Part shown: piece after piece, positions 41,840 through 53,124 of the stretch
Layout of the letters: each line of letters opens with the position of its first letter
Numbering within the stretch: position 1 is the first letter of the stretch
Assembly: GCA_020186115.1 (NCBI GenBank)
Contig: WSYJ01000163.1
Coordinates: 1-64,000, forward strand
From: Histomonas meleagridis
Lineage: Eukaryota > Parabasalia > Tritrichomonadida > Dientamoebidae
Direction: 5' to 3'
Length of the DNA stretch: 64,000 bases
Made by a program: the position numbers and the translations under genes
Notes under the pieces: model-generated
Databases searched by the model: none
Told to the model about the DNA's origin: nothing
The model's input: the letters and a program-made list of their open reading frames with translations, nothing else

Positions 41840-43600
41840 AAAAGTAATCATATTGAATTTAAAGAAAAGTATTTTGAATGTTTAATTTGATTATTATATT
41901 GAATTTTTTTGGGAGCAAATTCCCACAACAAGCTTCAAGATCGAACCTAATTTTCGTAATCTTAATAATAAAAAGCATTTTATACACTTTCTTCTCGAAG
42001 CACAACTCAATCCACAAGAATATAGTCAACAAATTTCATTAAAAATAATACAATCATAATAACAAATTTATAAATTTTAATCTTTTTAAACTTATAACGA
42101 AAATTTAAAATAGTATAGAATAAAGACATAACGTTTTACCATACGAATATCAAAAACATCGTGTTTTTGTGATTCTTCTGCAGAATGGTTTTCAATTTAT
42201 AATCCAAGTAACAAACCCTTCTTTATATTAGTCACTAAATTTGTATAAAAATTATTGGATTTGATTTACTTACTATTTAAATTATCTTAAATTATGTCTC
42301 ACTGCAACTTTTTATTTATATTTTATATTATAAAATGGAAATCTTTTCGAAATCATAGAATGATGGATATGTAGAAATTGTCTGCAATTAACCTAAAAAC
42401 AAAATCTTGATATGAAAATGTTTTCGTTGTCATAAAATCTTTAAATTTTAATCTCTCAAATTTTCTGATAACTCATTTCAATTTTTTGATTGCTTATCTA
42501 GGTTTTCAATAAAACCGCTTTGTGGGGTTTAACGCTGTTTAATAAACCACACAATTAAAGATTTTCCTTTTTTTGAACTTCTACGATCTTTCTAAAATTG
42601 TTTTCACAATTTACAATAAACATACTTCTAAACTGTAATTATTGATATAGTAATTGTAAATTTTGGTTGAAATTTCAACAAATTCTAGTTTTTGCATTAA
42701 AATTATAAGAAAATTCGATAGTGAGTTTAGGCACAGCTTAAGGCTAGCCAATTTTGATTGCTGTATTTTGAGTTATAGATCTGATCAATTTTCCACATTT
42801 TTCATAAATTTTCAAAAATCCTTTGGAATATTAAATCCTTTCAAGTGCTTAAAGTAAGATTTTAAAAATCATCTTGGCTTTTATTCAATGTTTTGAGAAA
42901 AAGCGCTTTTCATACTCAAATCTTCTTGATTTAATTTAAAGAATATTAATACATTTTATATATTCTTTACACGTGTTGGCTACTTTAATTATAATAATTT
43001 TTGTTTTTTTAGTTTATATATATTAAATTTAATATTAAATTACCTAAAATATTTCTAAATTAGGTGAAGTTTTCTACGTCAAACGAACTTAGTCAATGAA
43101 AGCAATTGCTTTGGCCAAAAAAAAGTGACCAAATTTCAGGCACCCCGGAAAATTAACGTTCTCATGCAAACTAAATTTCTAAATTTGCAAAAAAAAGTTA
43201 AAAATACAAATAATAATACAAAGACTAAAATTTGCTCCAATATGGAATACCAACTTTCACTAATATGACCAATTATTGTATAAACATTTTTCATATTTTC
43301 TGGGTAAATTTTTTTTTTCTTTTTTACGTTCTTAATGGTATTTTCTTAAGGTAGATTTAATATTTCATTTTAACTACGTTCATGATTTTCATTTGTTTAT
43401 AAATAAAATAGAGTTATTGAAATTGGGAATAAAAATTTTGAAATATATCAAGACAGAAATTATTTCAATTTTTAAGTATATTAATACTGTTAATAAGATT
43501 AAGAATGTCATTGCTAACTGATTGTACTGATTATGACATATGACTTATTTGTATTTTTGTTCGCATTAATTCATTTTTTATATTATTGGTTTTTTTTTCT
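41840..43600. other. Long intergenic region, no gene seen
   Basis: There is no convincing reading frame or RNA gene. Near 42517-42553 a short inverted repeat (TGTGGGGTTT ... AAACCACACA) is visible. Confidence 0.5.
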
Positions 43601-46010
43601 TGATTTTAAATGAACACCTTGATGTCTTCCTTTAGCTTCTTATTTTTATTTTTCATAGTTTCATTTTTAACTTTTAATATTCTGATTATGATTGTGAATA
43701 CCATTTCCACATGAATTTCGACATATATATTCATTGACTGTGTTTTCTGAGATTCCTTCATATCTTATATTATATTTTTTGAGTTCTCTACAGAGTCTTT
43801 CTATTATTTTTATAAATTATTATTCGTTTTAGTTTCGAAATCAACAAAATTTTATTAATGATTAACAGTTTCATGCTTGTAATCAACGAAAAAGTCATAT
43901 GCTGTTCTGCAATCGGATTTTTTATTAGGACTATTGCTGTGCCACGCACTATGACATGTCATAGTATTAAAGAAGTGAAATCATGATCGGCAATTTGAAT
44001 CAAAATATCCCGCCATTCATATATTATCATGTTGCACTTGTTGTTATTATACTTACATTTTATTGATGAAGATGCTTATATTCTATTGATTACTTTTATT
44101 ATTTATTCAACTCATTCTTAATTTCATTATTTATGCCTTACAACACTTACTTTGTCACACGTCTAATATTTTTATTCATTTATAAATTCTATCATTCTTT
44201 ATTTCCTTCTCATTTTAGAATCAAAGTTGTAAAATTGATTTTTTTACTTACTATGAATCATCATCATTTTTTTAATTTTTAAATATTCTATCAATTTTTT
44301 AATATATCTGGTGGCTGGATTTTATTATATAATTTCATAATCATTTGGTCTGCTACGCCAAATTTTCCACTTAACTCTACATCAAATGTTATGCCCATGG
44401 TGGATGGTGAATTATACAGACTGCATTTTCTATGTTTTTTGTCACCTGATGGATTTTTATATCGAAATATCTAATAATTAATAATTGTGCAATTTTCAGT
44501 CGAATCTTTTTATCGATGAATCTTACGAACTTGAATATTATCTTTTTCTTCTCTTTCTTATTGTTTTAGTTTTTATGTCCTTTCTTTCTTGGTTCTGCCA
44601 TAATTATACCATTTTCTACATTAATTGGTAATAAATTTACCGATATCAATTCAGATAAATTATTGATAATTTTATCATACATTCCATCACTAGCTATAGA
44701 TCCAATTTTTGCTAATAGTTTAGATAAAACTAATGTCTTCATGTATCTTTTTTGTGAATCAAATGATATTAAATTTATGTGAAATTTCATTAGCTATAGA
44801 ATTATTTATTGGTATATGTACTGTATTAACTAATAATTCAAGAGATTCTTCATTAATATCGAAATTCATTTTGATATTATCATCATTAATAATAATCCAA
44901 TGTATTATAAATTAAGTTTACAGGATATGTTTTAAGCTTTTCGTTAAGTAAAATATCAATAATATATAGACACAGATACCCATATTGCGTATCTTAATTA
45001 CATGTACAATTCACATATTGAAATCAACAATATTTATATCTTCCATATTTTTACAATGCTTAACAATTTCTATATTGTTATTCGCTTTTACAATTTGAAA
45101 ATTTTATAGATTTTTGAATATTCTTATATATTTTTAATATACAAGTTTTCGAAACCTTATTTTAGATTTATATTTAGAGGAAATTAACAGGATTTTGTTT
45201 TTTGGGATCATTATATAAATTATTTCTATATGCTTTTTTATGAGCATTATCAAATTGTTTTCTGAATTCCAATAATGTCAATTTTCTTCCATTAGATATA
45301 TTTTGATTAATTTATTTATTGATTCTGCGACGCTAGACGATTATATCTAGCAGTAAATTTAATCTTTTAAATATGCTTTTGCAAATGATTCTTTTTCTTC
45401 ATATAATTTCCTACGATATGATACAAATGTCGAATCTTTTAATGAGAATAATGAATTGAAAGCTTTATCAACTGTTTCCTCATTTCTTGAACACCATATT
45501 GTATAAAAATTATGCAAAGCAAGATAAAAATTTTTATATTTTTTTTTAATTCTGATATTTTTAGTTCTATATAAAAGTTTTTAATTTTATGCAATGCACA
45601 TAGAATATGTTTCGGTTGATGCTTTTACTTTCATATAATCGATTTATATGCTTGATCCTCATCAATAATTATTGTTTTATTTAAATTTCTATACGATTCA
45701 AAAGAAAAAATATATTGGCACAAAAAACTTATTACTTCTTCGGTTTCATTAGCTACAAAAAATAAACCAATCGGAAAACAAGCCGACTATCATTAATAAC
45801 ACTAACTGGTATTGATAGCCAACCATCAATCAATTCTAATTCTGTGCTATCGAAAAATATAACTTCACCATATTTAAAGAAATTAGCTTTTTTGGGAAAA
45901 ATATACTTAATCACCAGTGGGGACCGTCGCTCGGAAAAGTGAAAAATAATTGTTCTACTCCACTTCGTTACGTATATACTTGGGGATGCTTCTGGTATTT
46001 ATGATGCTTC
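43600..46010 (-). pseudogene. MULE-type transposase fossil
   Basis: Fragments on the minus strand read IFFDSTELELIDGWLSIPVS (45800-45860), NKTIIIDEDQAYKSII (45660-45700), CALHKIKNFY (about 45580), ARYNRLASQNQ (about 45320-45350) and at the end MAEPRKKGHKN (44570-44600). The order (first Asp in FFDST, second Asp in IIDEDQ, then C..H) is that of MULE transposases, and the basic end resembles their C-termini. Stops and frameshifts interrupt all parts. A separate C..HNH-like motif (CGNGIHNHNQN) near 43700 may be another fragment. Confidence 0.6.
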
Positions 46011-46223
46011 GATAATTCCTTAAAATTTCAGTATATATCCATAACATATAAATATTAGTATTTATCCATTGTCATGTATATTAAAATGAATTCATATGTT
46101 ATGTGTGTTAAAATTTATTCATTCCATAAATTCATAATACTGACTTTATTCATATGTTATTATTTATTTATTATAACTTTACAAACTTTTCCTTCCTGCA
46201 GATATTGAGCCATTCAAAATTTT

Positions 46224-46292
46224 TAATTCTCATCAAGCCACTTTTTGAAATGAAAAAATTAAAAAAATTAATTTCGTTCACAATTTTCAATT
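46224..46292 (+). repeat. Left terminal inverted repeat of the tyrosine-recombinase element
   Basis: It begins TAATTCTCATCAAGCCACTT and continues with TTTTGAAATG and the A-rich stretch to TTCGTTCACAATTTTC. The inverted partner is at 47262-47331. Confidence 0.8.
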
Positions 46293-46321
46293 CAATTTAA
46301 AAATCGCAAAAATTTTATTGT

Positions 46322-47227
46322 TTATATAGAAAGTGCCTCTGAAATTTCCATACCAGCTCTGTTCATGTCTACTGAAACATATCGAGTATATGCAGAACTT
46401 TTCCACCTTCCATGGGCTTTTATGATACAATCATTAACATTTTTTAGTGAGGCATAATATGCTGCTCCTCTACGAAAACAATGAAATCCATAATTTTGAT
46501 ATTCTTCAACTCCAGTAGTCCTAAGTGCATAAAGAAGATGAGCTCTGAGTGTGGATTGAGTTCGAGATTCTATGTGATCATTACTAGAAATTAAGTTCAA
46601 ATAATTTATAAATCGGAATGGGCTATAATCTGTCTTATTATAATAAATATATGTAAACGTACCATTCCCGAACTGATCTGTTGTAGAAGTCTGTATGTTT
46701 AGTTTTATTAAGTTTTCGCCTTCGATTACAATATCGCTTTTTTTAAGGTTTAGCGCTTCACTTATTCTGAGCAATGCTGCAAACATTAACGATATCAAGA
46801 ATATAAACTTCAAATTATCAATATTTGTTGGTGGAAATTTTTCAATTATTTTCGAAAACCATTTTGGATCAAACGGTAACTTTGCATTCGGACAAAAACC
46901 TGAATATAGTGACCTCCTTATTCCACTCTTAAATATTTTGAATTTTATTAAATGTGTTAATATTTCCAAGTCATTTTGTTGAAAATAATGTGTAAAACTA
47001 TTAATGTAAGCTAGTAACGTACAACATTTCATATTCTGATTCTTTTTAAATATAATGAATGCAACCATTTTGTCATGAGTAATAGGAAATGGTTCTTCGT
47101 GTATTAGATTTATCATCACTTTGGCATAAGCATGAATCAGCCTATCATATGTACTTTTCGTTCCTGCTGAAACATTTGCGGCTGATATTGTATCAGCTTC
47201 AGCAAGTAATTGCTCCATCAATGACAT
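46322..47227 (-). CDS. Tyrosine recombinase (Crypton-like), apparently intact
   Basis: The protein has 301 residues. The N-terminal core-binding half starts MSLMEQLLAEADTISAANVS. The catalytic half has the first Arg in AALLRISEALNL (R154), the H-x-x-R box GFHCFRRGAAYYA (H249, R252), KAHGRWKSSAYTRYV with H272 and W275, and the likely nucleophile Y283 (or Y280). These are the R, H-x-x-R, H/W and Y residues of the phage-integrase family. The gene has no frameshift or stop and fills most of the element between the two terminal repeats. Its likely role is cutting and joining the element's own ends. Confidence 0.88.
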   Translation of the reverse strand: MSLMEQLLAEADTISAANVSAGTKSTYDRLIHAYAKVMINLIHEEPFPITHDKMVAFIIFKKNQNMKCCTLLAYINSFTHYFQQNDLEILTHLIKFKIFKSGIRRSLYSGFCPNAKLPFDPKWFSKIIEKFPPTNIDNLKFIFLISLMFAALLRISEALNLKKSDIVIEGENLIKLNIQTSTTDQFGNGTFTYIYYNKTDYSPFRFINYLNLISSNDHIESRTQSTLRAHLLYALRTTGVEEYQNYGFHCFRRGAAYYASLKNVNDCIIKAHGRWKSSAYTRYVSVDMNRAGMEISEALSI

Positions 47228-47261
47228 TTTAAATATGATTCATAAAAAAAAAACTTAAAAA

Positions 47262-47331
47262 CAATATTAAAAATTGTGAGCGAAATTACTTTTTTTAATT
47301 TTTTCATTTCAAAAAGTGTCGATGAGAATTA
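47262..47331 (-). repeat. Right terminal inverted repeat of the tyrosine-recombinase element
   Basis: Read on the minus strand it begins TAATTCTCATCGACACTTTT and continues TTGAAATGAAAAAATT and on to TTTCGCTCACAATTTTTAAT. It matches the left repeat except for a few bases and a 2-base gap. Confidence 0.8.
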
Positions 47332-47337
47332 CACATA

Positions 47338-47396
47338 ATAAAGGCAACTTTTTAAGACGATGACCAAAGTTCATCGTCTTAAAAAGTTGCCTTTAT
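47338..47396. repeat. Perfect 26-bp hairpin just outside the recombinase element
   Basis: Arms 47338-47363 and 47371-47396 are perfectly complementary (ATAAAGGCAACTTTTTAAGA...) around the 7-base loop CCAAAGT. It starts only six bases after the right terminal repeat and contains GGCAACTTTTT, like the outer part of the terminal repeats of related fragments. Confidence 0.9.
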
Positions 47397-47678
47397 CATT
47401 TGTGAATTAACAATTATTTATTACTCAAAAAGTCATTCTGCATTAAACAAACCACAAAAACCATGGTCAGCTTAGGCTCTAACCTCTTTTTCATTTTTTG
47501 ATCACTTTTTGATAAGAGGTCATCGAATTCATATATCTTAGCAATTATTTCTAATTTTTGAGCCCTTCCACTTTTTCTACATTCTTTTCTCACTCTTTGA
47601 ACACAATTGTGATGGAATCGTGGAAATGGAATAGAACATTTAAATTCCAACTTTTTGAATACTATGACACAGTATCAT

Positions 47679-47716
<38 letters not shown>

Positions 47717-48815
47717 TAATATATTCCCTTGTTCGATCAAGTTTTGTACAAAACGACAAGAGAATTGTCTATTTTTGATTCAAATTCCCCAAAAGATCCA
47801 TACTTGTTTTAAACACCGTCCAACATTAATTTTCTTCAGCGAATTAAGTTACATCTATTTGAACAATTTCATCAGGATCATTTATAATAGGACATTATAA
47901 AGGCAAAACATATGCATCACAAGCATTTAGAAATAAAGTAAATTAATAAGTCACTGTGTTTCTGTTCACTCCTACTTCTCTGGCAGTATCCTTCCAATTT
48001 TGATACCCCCATCAATTTAATAAATGAAAAATTTTGAAAGTGGTATATTTGCTGAATGAAAAATACTTCTATATAGAATACTTTTTGATTTATGGCATTT
48101 TGGGCATATCTATTTTAAAATCTTTTGAAGAACTCTGAGTACATTTTCATATTTTATTTGCAGTCTTCATATATTATTTGAATGTAGATAATACCCTTTT
48201 ATATGAGGTAGTACTGCTAATGCAAGAAATGTCGATGGGAAATGCGCAATTATAACATCTGTCTTGCATTAGCAATATTATTGAAATTCAAAATTATCAA
48301 AAATAGTAAATCATCCATTTTTTAGCATTACTTGAATCCAAAATCAAATCACTAATACCAACAGAAATAGAGTATGTGTTTTCTATCATAAAATAAAAAA
48401 AATTGACTTTAGTCATGAGTACCCATTGTTACATTATATTCGGAATTACGATAGAAAATTTGAAAACTCTTAACATAAAATTTACAACAGATATTTATAT
48501 GATCGATATTGTTATGAAAATTGGAACCATTATATTGTGAAATGAGTTTTGTATCAAATATTAATTAATAAACAATTTTCAAATTTTAATTTATTTATGT
48601 AATTATATTTTATTTCGATATAATTTGTATTGATTATGGCGCCGTTTTTTTGCATTATTATGAAAGATATTCCACCTTTCCCAATTATTGGAATCGAATA
48701 AGCAAACTGTAAAGAATTAAGTGAAGATTGGTTTCTATTGTAAATTTTTTATTTCCTTTCTGAAGGTTTCGTACTTTTGCTTTTTGTGCTTTCGTTTTTG
48801 GCGACATCAAAAAAT
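47397..48815. other. Intergenic region with a 32-T homopolymer
   Basis: No convincing gene is present. A 78-codon frame on the minus strand (47414-47650) has no supporting features. A run of 32 T lies at about 47682-47713. Confidence 0.5.
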
Positions 48816-48819
48816 GTTA

Positions 48820-49470
48820 ACGGTTATGGTTGCCACTTTTTGAATTGAGCAAAAATGAAGATTGGAAAAAATTCATATGTAGTCCCTGGTTTCGAAATAT
48901 TTTTACAATGTGATTGACTTTTCGAATTCAAAGTTCACAATTTTCAATTCTCTCAGATTGAATGCCTCTCAATTTTGATATCAAAACGATAAAGTCTGAA
49001 TTTATGGTTTTATTTATTGATTTAACGGTCATCCGAAGAATAAGTCGAAAAAAATTAATTTTATTTATTTTTTATAATTATATACAATATATTTTTTCTG
49101 AATTATCATATGAATAAAATCTGTAAATACTTCATATTTACTAAGATATTCATATTTTAAAAACTTAATTTTGAATTGATATCTGGCCGGACTAATGCAA
49201 TTGCTTTTGTTATCCATCCCGGCACGAAATGCGTATACTCAGTGTCGAATATAAGTATCACTCCTCTACCTTCCATGTTTCTTCGTGACACCATTCTGGA
49301 TCCCATTTTCACTTAGCGAAATTTCATCAGCTTCGGTAAGGAGTTGTTGGAACACTTTAGTGACTAAAGCTTCCGCTAGAATTGTACCTCCCCAAAGCTA
49401 ATTTTTGAGCTTCATTCACAAGTGATGGAAATATTTTCATAATAAAATTTTTAGTGCGCCCACATATATA
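48820..49470 (-). pseudogene. Internally deleted tyrosine-recombinase element
   Basis: An outer end like the terminal repeat (TTGCCACTTTTTGAATTGAG) lies at 48825-48845. On the minus strand, 49320-49360 reads QQLLTEADEISLSENG (compare EQLLAEADTISAANV) and, about 20 residues later, KHGR-stop-RSDTYIRH (compare AHGRWKSSAYTRYV). The N- and C-terminal parts are thus almost joined, with the whole core deleted. The Trp codon became TAG. Confidence 0.6.
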
Positions 49471-49504
49471 TTTCTGATGATTTTTATTCATATTACATTT
49501 CTTT

Positions 49505-50662
49505 TCAGTCATAACCTTCGTTCAGTGCCCAATCTTTGTTGCTTCTAAACAGCCCCAAAAACGCGTGGTACATCACTCCCATTGCAGAAATGTTTCGGTC
49601 GCTTGTTTGCACGAACACAGACACGTTTGACACCCATTCGTTTTTGGTGAAGTGCATGAACTCATCTCTGCACATCGCGATGTGATGCTGAAGAGATTGC
49701 GTTCCTCCTTGGAACACGGAGTAAGTGATAAAAACGCTTTTACACGTGAAGCTGATTGCGCACATTCTTGCAAAACGCATCAAAAACTTGAAATGCGTTG
49801 AAAGTGCTTTCTGCGCAATTGGATTAGATGAGTCATTTTCGATCTCCCTAAGCGGGTTAATTTGTTTCCCGGGCTCAGGCTGCACTTGAGCAACTTTCAT
49901 TTCGTATTCGTAACAATTAGATAATCCACGAGCACTGCATATGTCTTCCCATTCAACGTCAGTACCCTTTTTACTGGCTATAAAATTGATCAGAGAGAGT
50001 TCGTCTTTGTATCCAGGCTCATCAGGACCACAAAGTTGAACAATTGAATGGCCCCATTCAGATGCAATTACTCGATATGAATCAGGGGAATCAATAGGGA
50101 CAATAAAGGCTGACCCAAGCCCAAATGCAACTTGAATGACAGTGGCAGTTTCGCTGGAAAAATATAATGGATATAAAGTTGGCATAACATCCATGGCTGG
50201 AGGCTTCCAAAGCGAGACAAAATCATCTTCAAGACCATAAAATTCATCTGTGGAAATAAGACCGTGACCAAGAGATTGAATTTCATTTATGAAATTGACT
50301 TGGCCATTAGCAAGTGCAAGACCATTAAAGTCACTCCTCTTAAAATGGTTGTCTCCAGTGGCCCACCAATTAGGAATTTCTACAGAATCTTTGGTTATTG
50401 GACCTGGAAATGAAAATGTTGTAGCAAGAATAACAATGTTCTTTTGAGTAAGTAATTTGTCAAATTCTTTGACGTGGTTAAGAATTTCTTCCTTAGTAAA
50501 TGAGCCTTTTTCTGTTTGAACATAAGATATGGATACATCTTGATGTGCTGGATGAATACAAAAAGAAATTCCGTTTTTGCTAACGTGTACACCAAGAGAA
50601 GAGGTTTCAAATTCTTCACTTTGGAGAATATCTTGTGAATTATTTTTTTGCTCAAAAATCAT
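49505..50662 (-). CDS. Glucokinase-family protein lacking the catalytic Asp (possible pseudoenzyme)
   Basis: The protein has 385 residues, the usual length of trichomonad glucokinases. Family boxes are FPGPITKDSVEIPNWWATGD (~86-104), INEIQSLGHGL (~125-135), VAFGLGSAFIVPI (~178-190), ASEWGHSIVQ (~200-209) and CSARGLSNCYEYE. In active glucokinases the box after the sugar site is N-D (catalytic base Asp) and the first phosphate box is DxGGT. Here they are N126-E127 and SSLGVHVSKNG. ATP binding and catalysis are therefore doubtful, and a regulatory role is possible. The frame is uninterrupted, which suggests it is maintained. Confidence 0.8.
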   Translation of the reverse strand: MIFEQKNNSQDILQSEEFETSSLGVHVSKNGISFCIHPAHQDVSISYVQTEKGSFTKEEILNHVKEFDKLLTQKNIVILATTFSFPGPITKDSVEIPNWWATGDNHFKRSDFNGLALANGQVNFINEIQSLGHGLISTDEFYGLEDDFVSLWKPPAMDVMPTLYPLYFSSETATVIQVAFGLGSAFIVPIDSPDSYRVIASEWGHSIVQLCGPDEPGYKDELSLINFIASKKGTDVEWEDICSARGLSNCYEYEMKVAQVQPEPGKQINPLREIENDSSNPIAQKALSTHFKFLMRFARMCAISFTCKSVFITYSVFQGGTQSLQHHIAMCRDEFMHFTKNEWVSNVSVFVQTSDRNISAMGVMYHAFLGLFRSNKDWALNEGYD

Positions 50663-50669
50663 ATTGTCA

Positions 50670-51300
50670 CTTTCTAAAACCGTTGATAATGAACGATCAA
50701 AATCAACTCAAAAAACAGGTAATGTCAAAATATGATAGACAGAAATTGAATGTACGATAGGATAATCCAAATCCAAAAAGTGAAACAAATATTACGTCAT
50801 CCAATATACCAAAAAATCAGATAAAGATATTCTAAAAATATACATAATTACACTGATATGTAAATAATTGTTAATACATCTTCATCCGGAAGAAACATTA
50901 GGGATATTGAGAACCTTTGTTGTAAAAATTACAACAAGAATAATCGAGAAAATTAATTGACGGATTAATATGATGGATGATCAAACTAATCAAATTCTCA
51001 TGAACTATTAGCGTCATTTATAAACATGCACAACAAAAATTTCTTGATCACAATAATATAACAAATCGCGTAAGAGGATTCTAAAAATGGCACCAGTGCT
51101 TCACAATTTCGGATATAAAATAAGTTGGCGTGTTCAAATGCATTAAACCAGAAGACCTGAAATAAAACAATATAGTGATAACGATATAAAATTATTAATA
51201 ATGAAATTAGAAAGTGGAAAAACAGGAGTAACACAATATTAACTGATGTAACAGGAGAGTTTTTAGTTCGTCATGTTTATCACAACCTTATTTAAAAAAG
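50670..51300. other. Intergenic region, no gene seen
   Basis: A 78-codon hydrophobic frame on the minus strand (50998-51234) is the only open stretch, and I find no support for it. Confidence 0.5.
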
Positions 51301-51306
51301 AATTGT

Positions 51307-52116
<810 letters not shown>

Positions 52117-52221
52117 TGTTTATTCATAACTATTTAAATATAATTTATGTGCTAACAGATGAAGGATTAATAGCGAATGCTTCCGTCTCTTTTGTTGCCT
52201 TAACGAAGTCTTCAAAGTTCA

Positions 52222-52351
52222 TTTTGTGACCGACCACGGTCACATCATTTTGAATGGGGTTTTACGGTTGTCCAAAAATTTTTAAACATTGTCTTTAAAT
52301 GGAAGTTTTTGTCAACAACCGTCGCTTCGCGACGGTTGACCGAAAACTTCT
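52222..52351. repeat. Two hairpins upstream of the truncated recombinase
   Basis: A small hairpin (GTGACCG-ACCA-CGGTCAC) is near 52228-52245. A longer one at 52302-52351 has arms GAAGTTTTtgTCAACaACCGT... and its complement around GCTTCGC. The inner AACCGTCGC/GCGACGGTT stem is perfect. They are far more GC-rich than the surroundings. Confidence 0.75.
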
Positions 52352-52530
52352 AATTTTTCGCACAATCGCTTAAATCTACCAACTTTTTGATGAAGACACT
52401 TTATATCAACTTTTCGATATAATTTTAATAATTTTCTGATAAATTTCGCCATTTCGGATGACACACCAAGATGAAGGCAATACATGAATTGTTTGAACCC
52501 AAACATTTTTAAAAAATCCACATGTTTCAT
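52312..52530 (-). CDS. Small unassigned reading frame
   Basis: A 72-codon frame (FLKMFGFKQFMYCLHLGVSS) overlaps the long hairpin at its end. I see no motif. It may be part of a decayed element. Confidence 0.2.
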   Translation of the reverse strand: MKHVDFLKMFGFKQFMYCLHLGVSSEMAKFIRKLLKLYRKVDIKCLHQKVGRFKRLCEKLEVFGQPSRSDGC

Positions 52531-52549
52531 CCAGCAAAGAAATATAAAA

Positions 52550-53120
52550 TTAAGAATTTAATACATTTACTGGACATCGTGGTGCTGTATGGCTATCAGA
52601 TCCACATATGCTGCACCTATATTGTCTTCGTTTTCTTGGAACCCCAGGATGATCTATATTATTTCGTGAATGTGTTTTGGCTGGACCTGAAATAAGCAAA
52701 TTTGGCGGTGGCAGAATGTATTTATCTTCACCTGAAATATGTTCTATTGTTTGTAGTGTATCTAAGGTTTTGTTAAGTATATCACGAATTTCTAGAGATC
52801 TTTTTGCGAAAGTGAAATATCTTTCGAACTTATTAATGCATGAAGCATATGCTTTAACCAATCATTATTCGCATTTCGATTTCTAGCAATCGTTGTATAG
52901 AGTTCATTAAATTTTGGATAAATGGAACTCCTTCATCTAGTAGGTATATCATCTAATGTAATCAACGGATTAGTTTCAACATTCATTCGGGCTAACAATA
53001 AGTGTTTGCATGGAAGGTTAAATAATAAATGATTTCGACAACATGATTCACTGAACTCTTTGTTAAGAACGCCAATATTAATAAGGTCCATGTATTCCGA
53101 TAATAATAACGTTATAGCAA
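52550..53120 (-). pseudogene. MULE-type transposase C-terminus (SWIM and zinc knuckle)
   Basis: The minus-strand translation reads CCRNHLLFNLPCKHLLLARM (SWIM-like C..C.H, about 52985-53060). Then ASCINKFERYFTFAKRSLEI is followed by PRKRRQYRCSICGSDSHTAP and RCP (CX2CX4HX4C zinc knuckle, 52563-52620). A SWIM box followed by a basic stretch and a zinc knuckle is the usual end of MULE/FAR1-type transposases. One stop and a frameshift interrupt it. The DDE core is missing here. Confidence 0.6.
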
Positions 53121-53124
53121 ATGT

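Larger units (their letters stand above)
46224..47331 (-). mobile_element. Tyrosine-recombinase DNA transposon with terminal inverted repeats
   Basis: The intact recombinase gene (46322-47227) is bounded by inverted repeats of about 68-70 bp (46224-46292 and 47262-47331). On the outer end each begins TAATTCTCATC, then ACTTTTTGAAATGAAAAAAT, with about 90 percent identity between ends. Fragments of the same family lie at 31225-31490 and 48820-49470. Most eukaryotic tyrosine-recombinase elements (Cryptons, DIRS) lack simple terminal inverted repeats, so the arrangement is noteworthy. No clear target duplication is seen. Confidence 0.75.

Noticed and set aside
42534..42553. AATAAACCACAC near 42540, similar to the element end plus tRNA repeat
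   Set aside because: Only 12 bases match, the following GGGAGGAG is absent, and it lies in a small local inverted repeat. Most likely chance.
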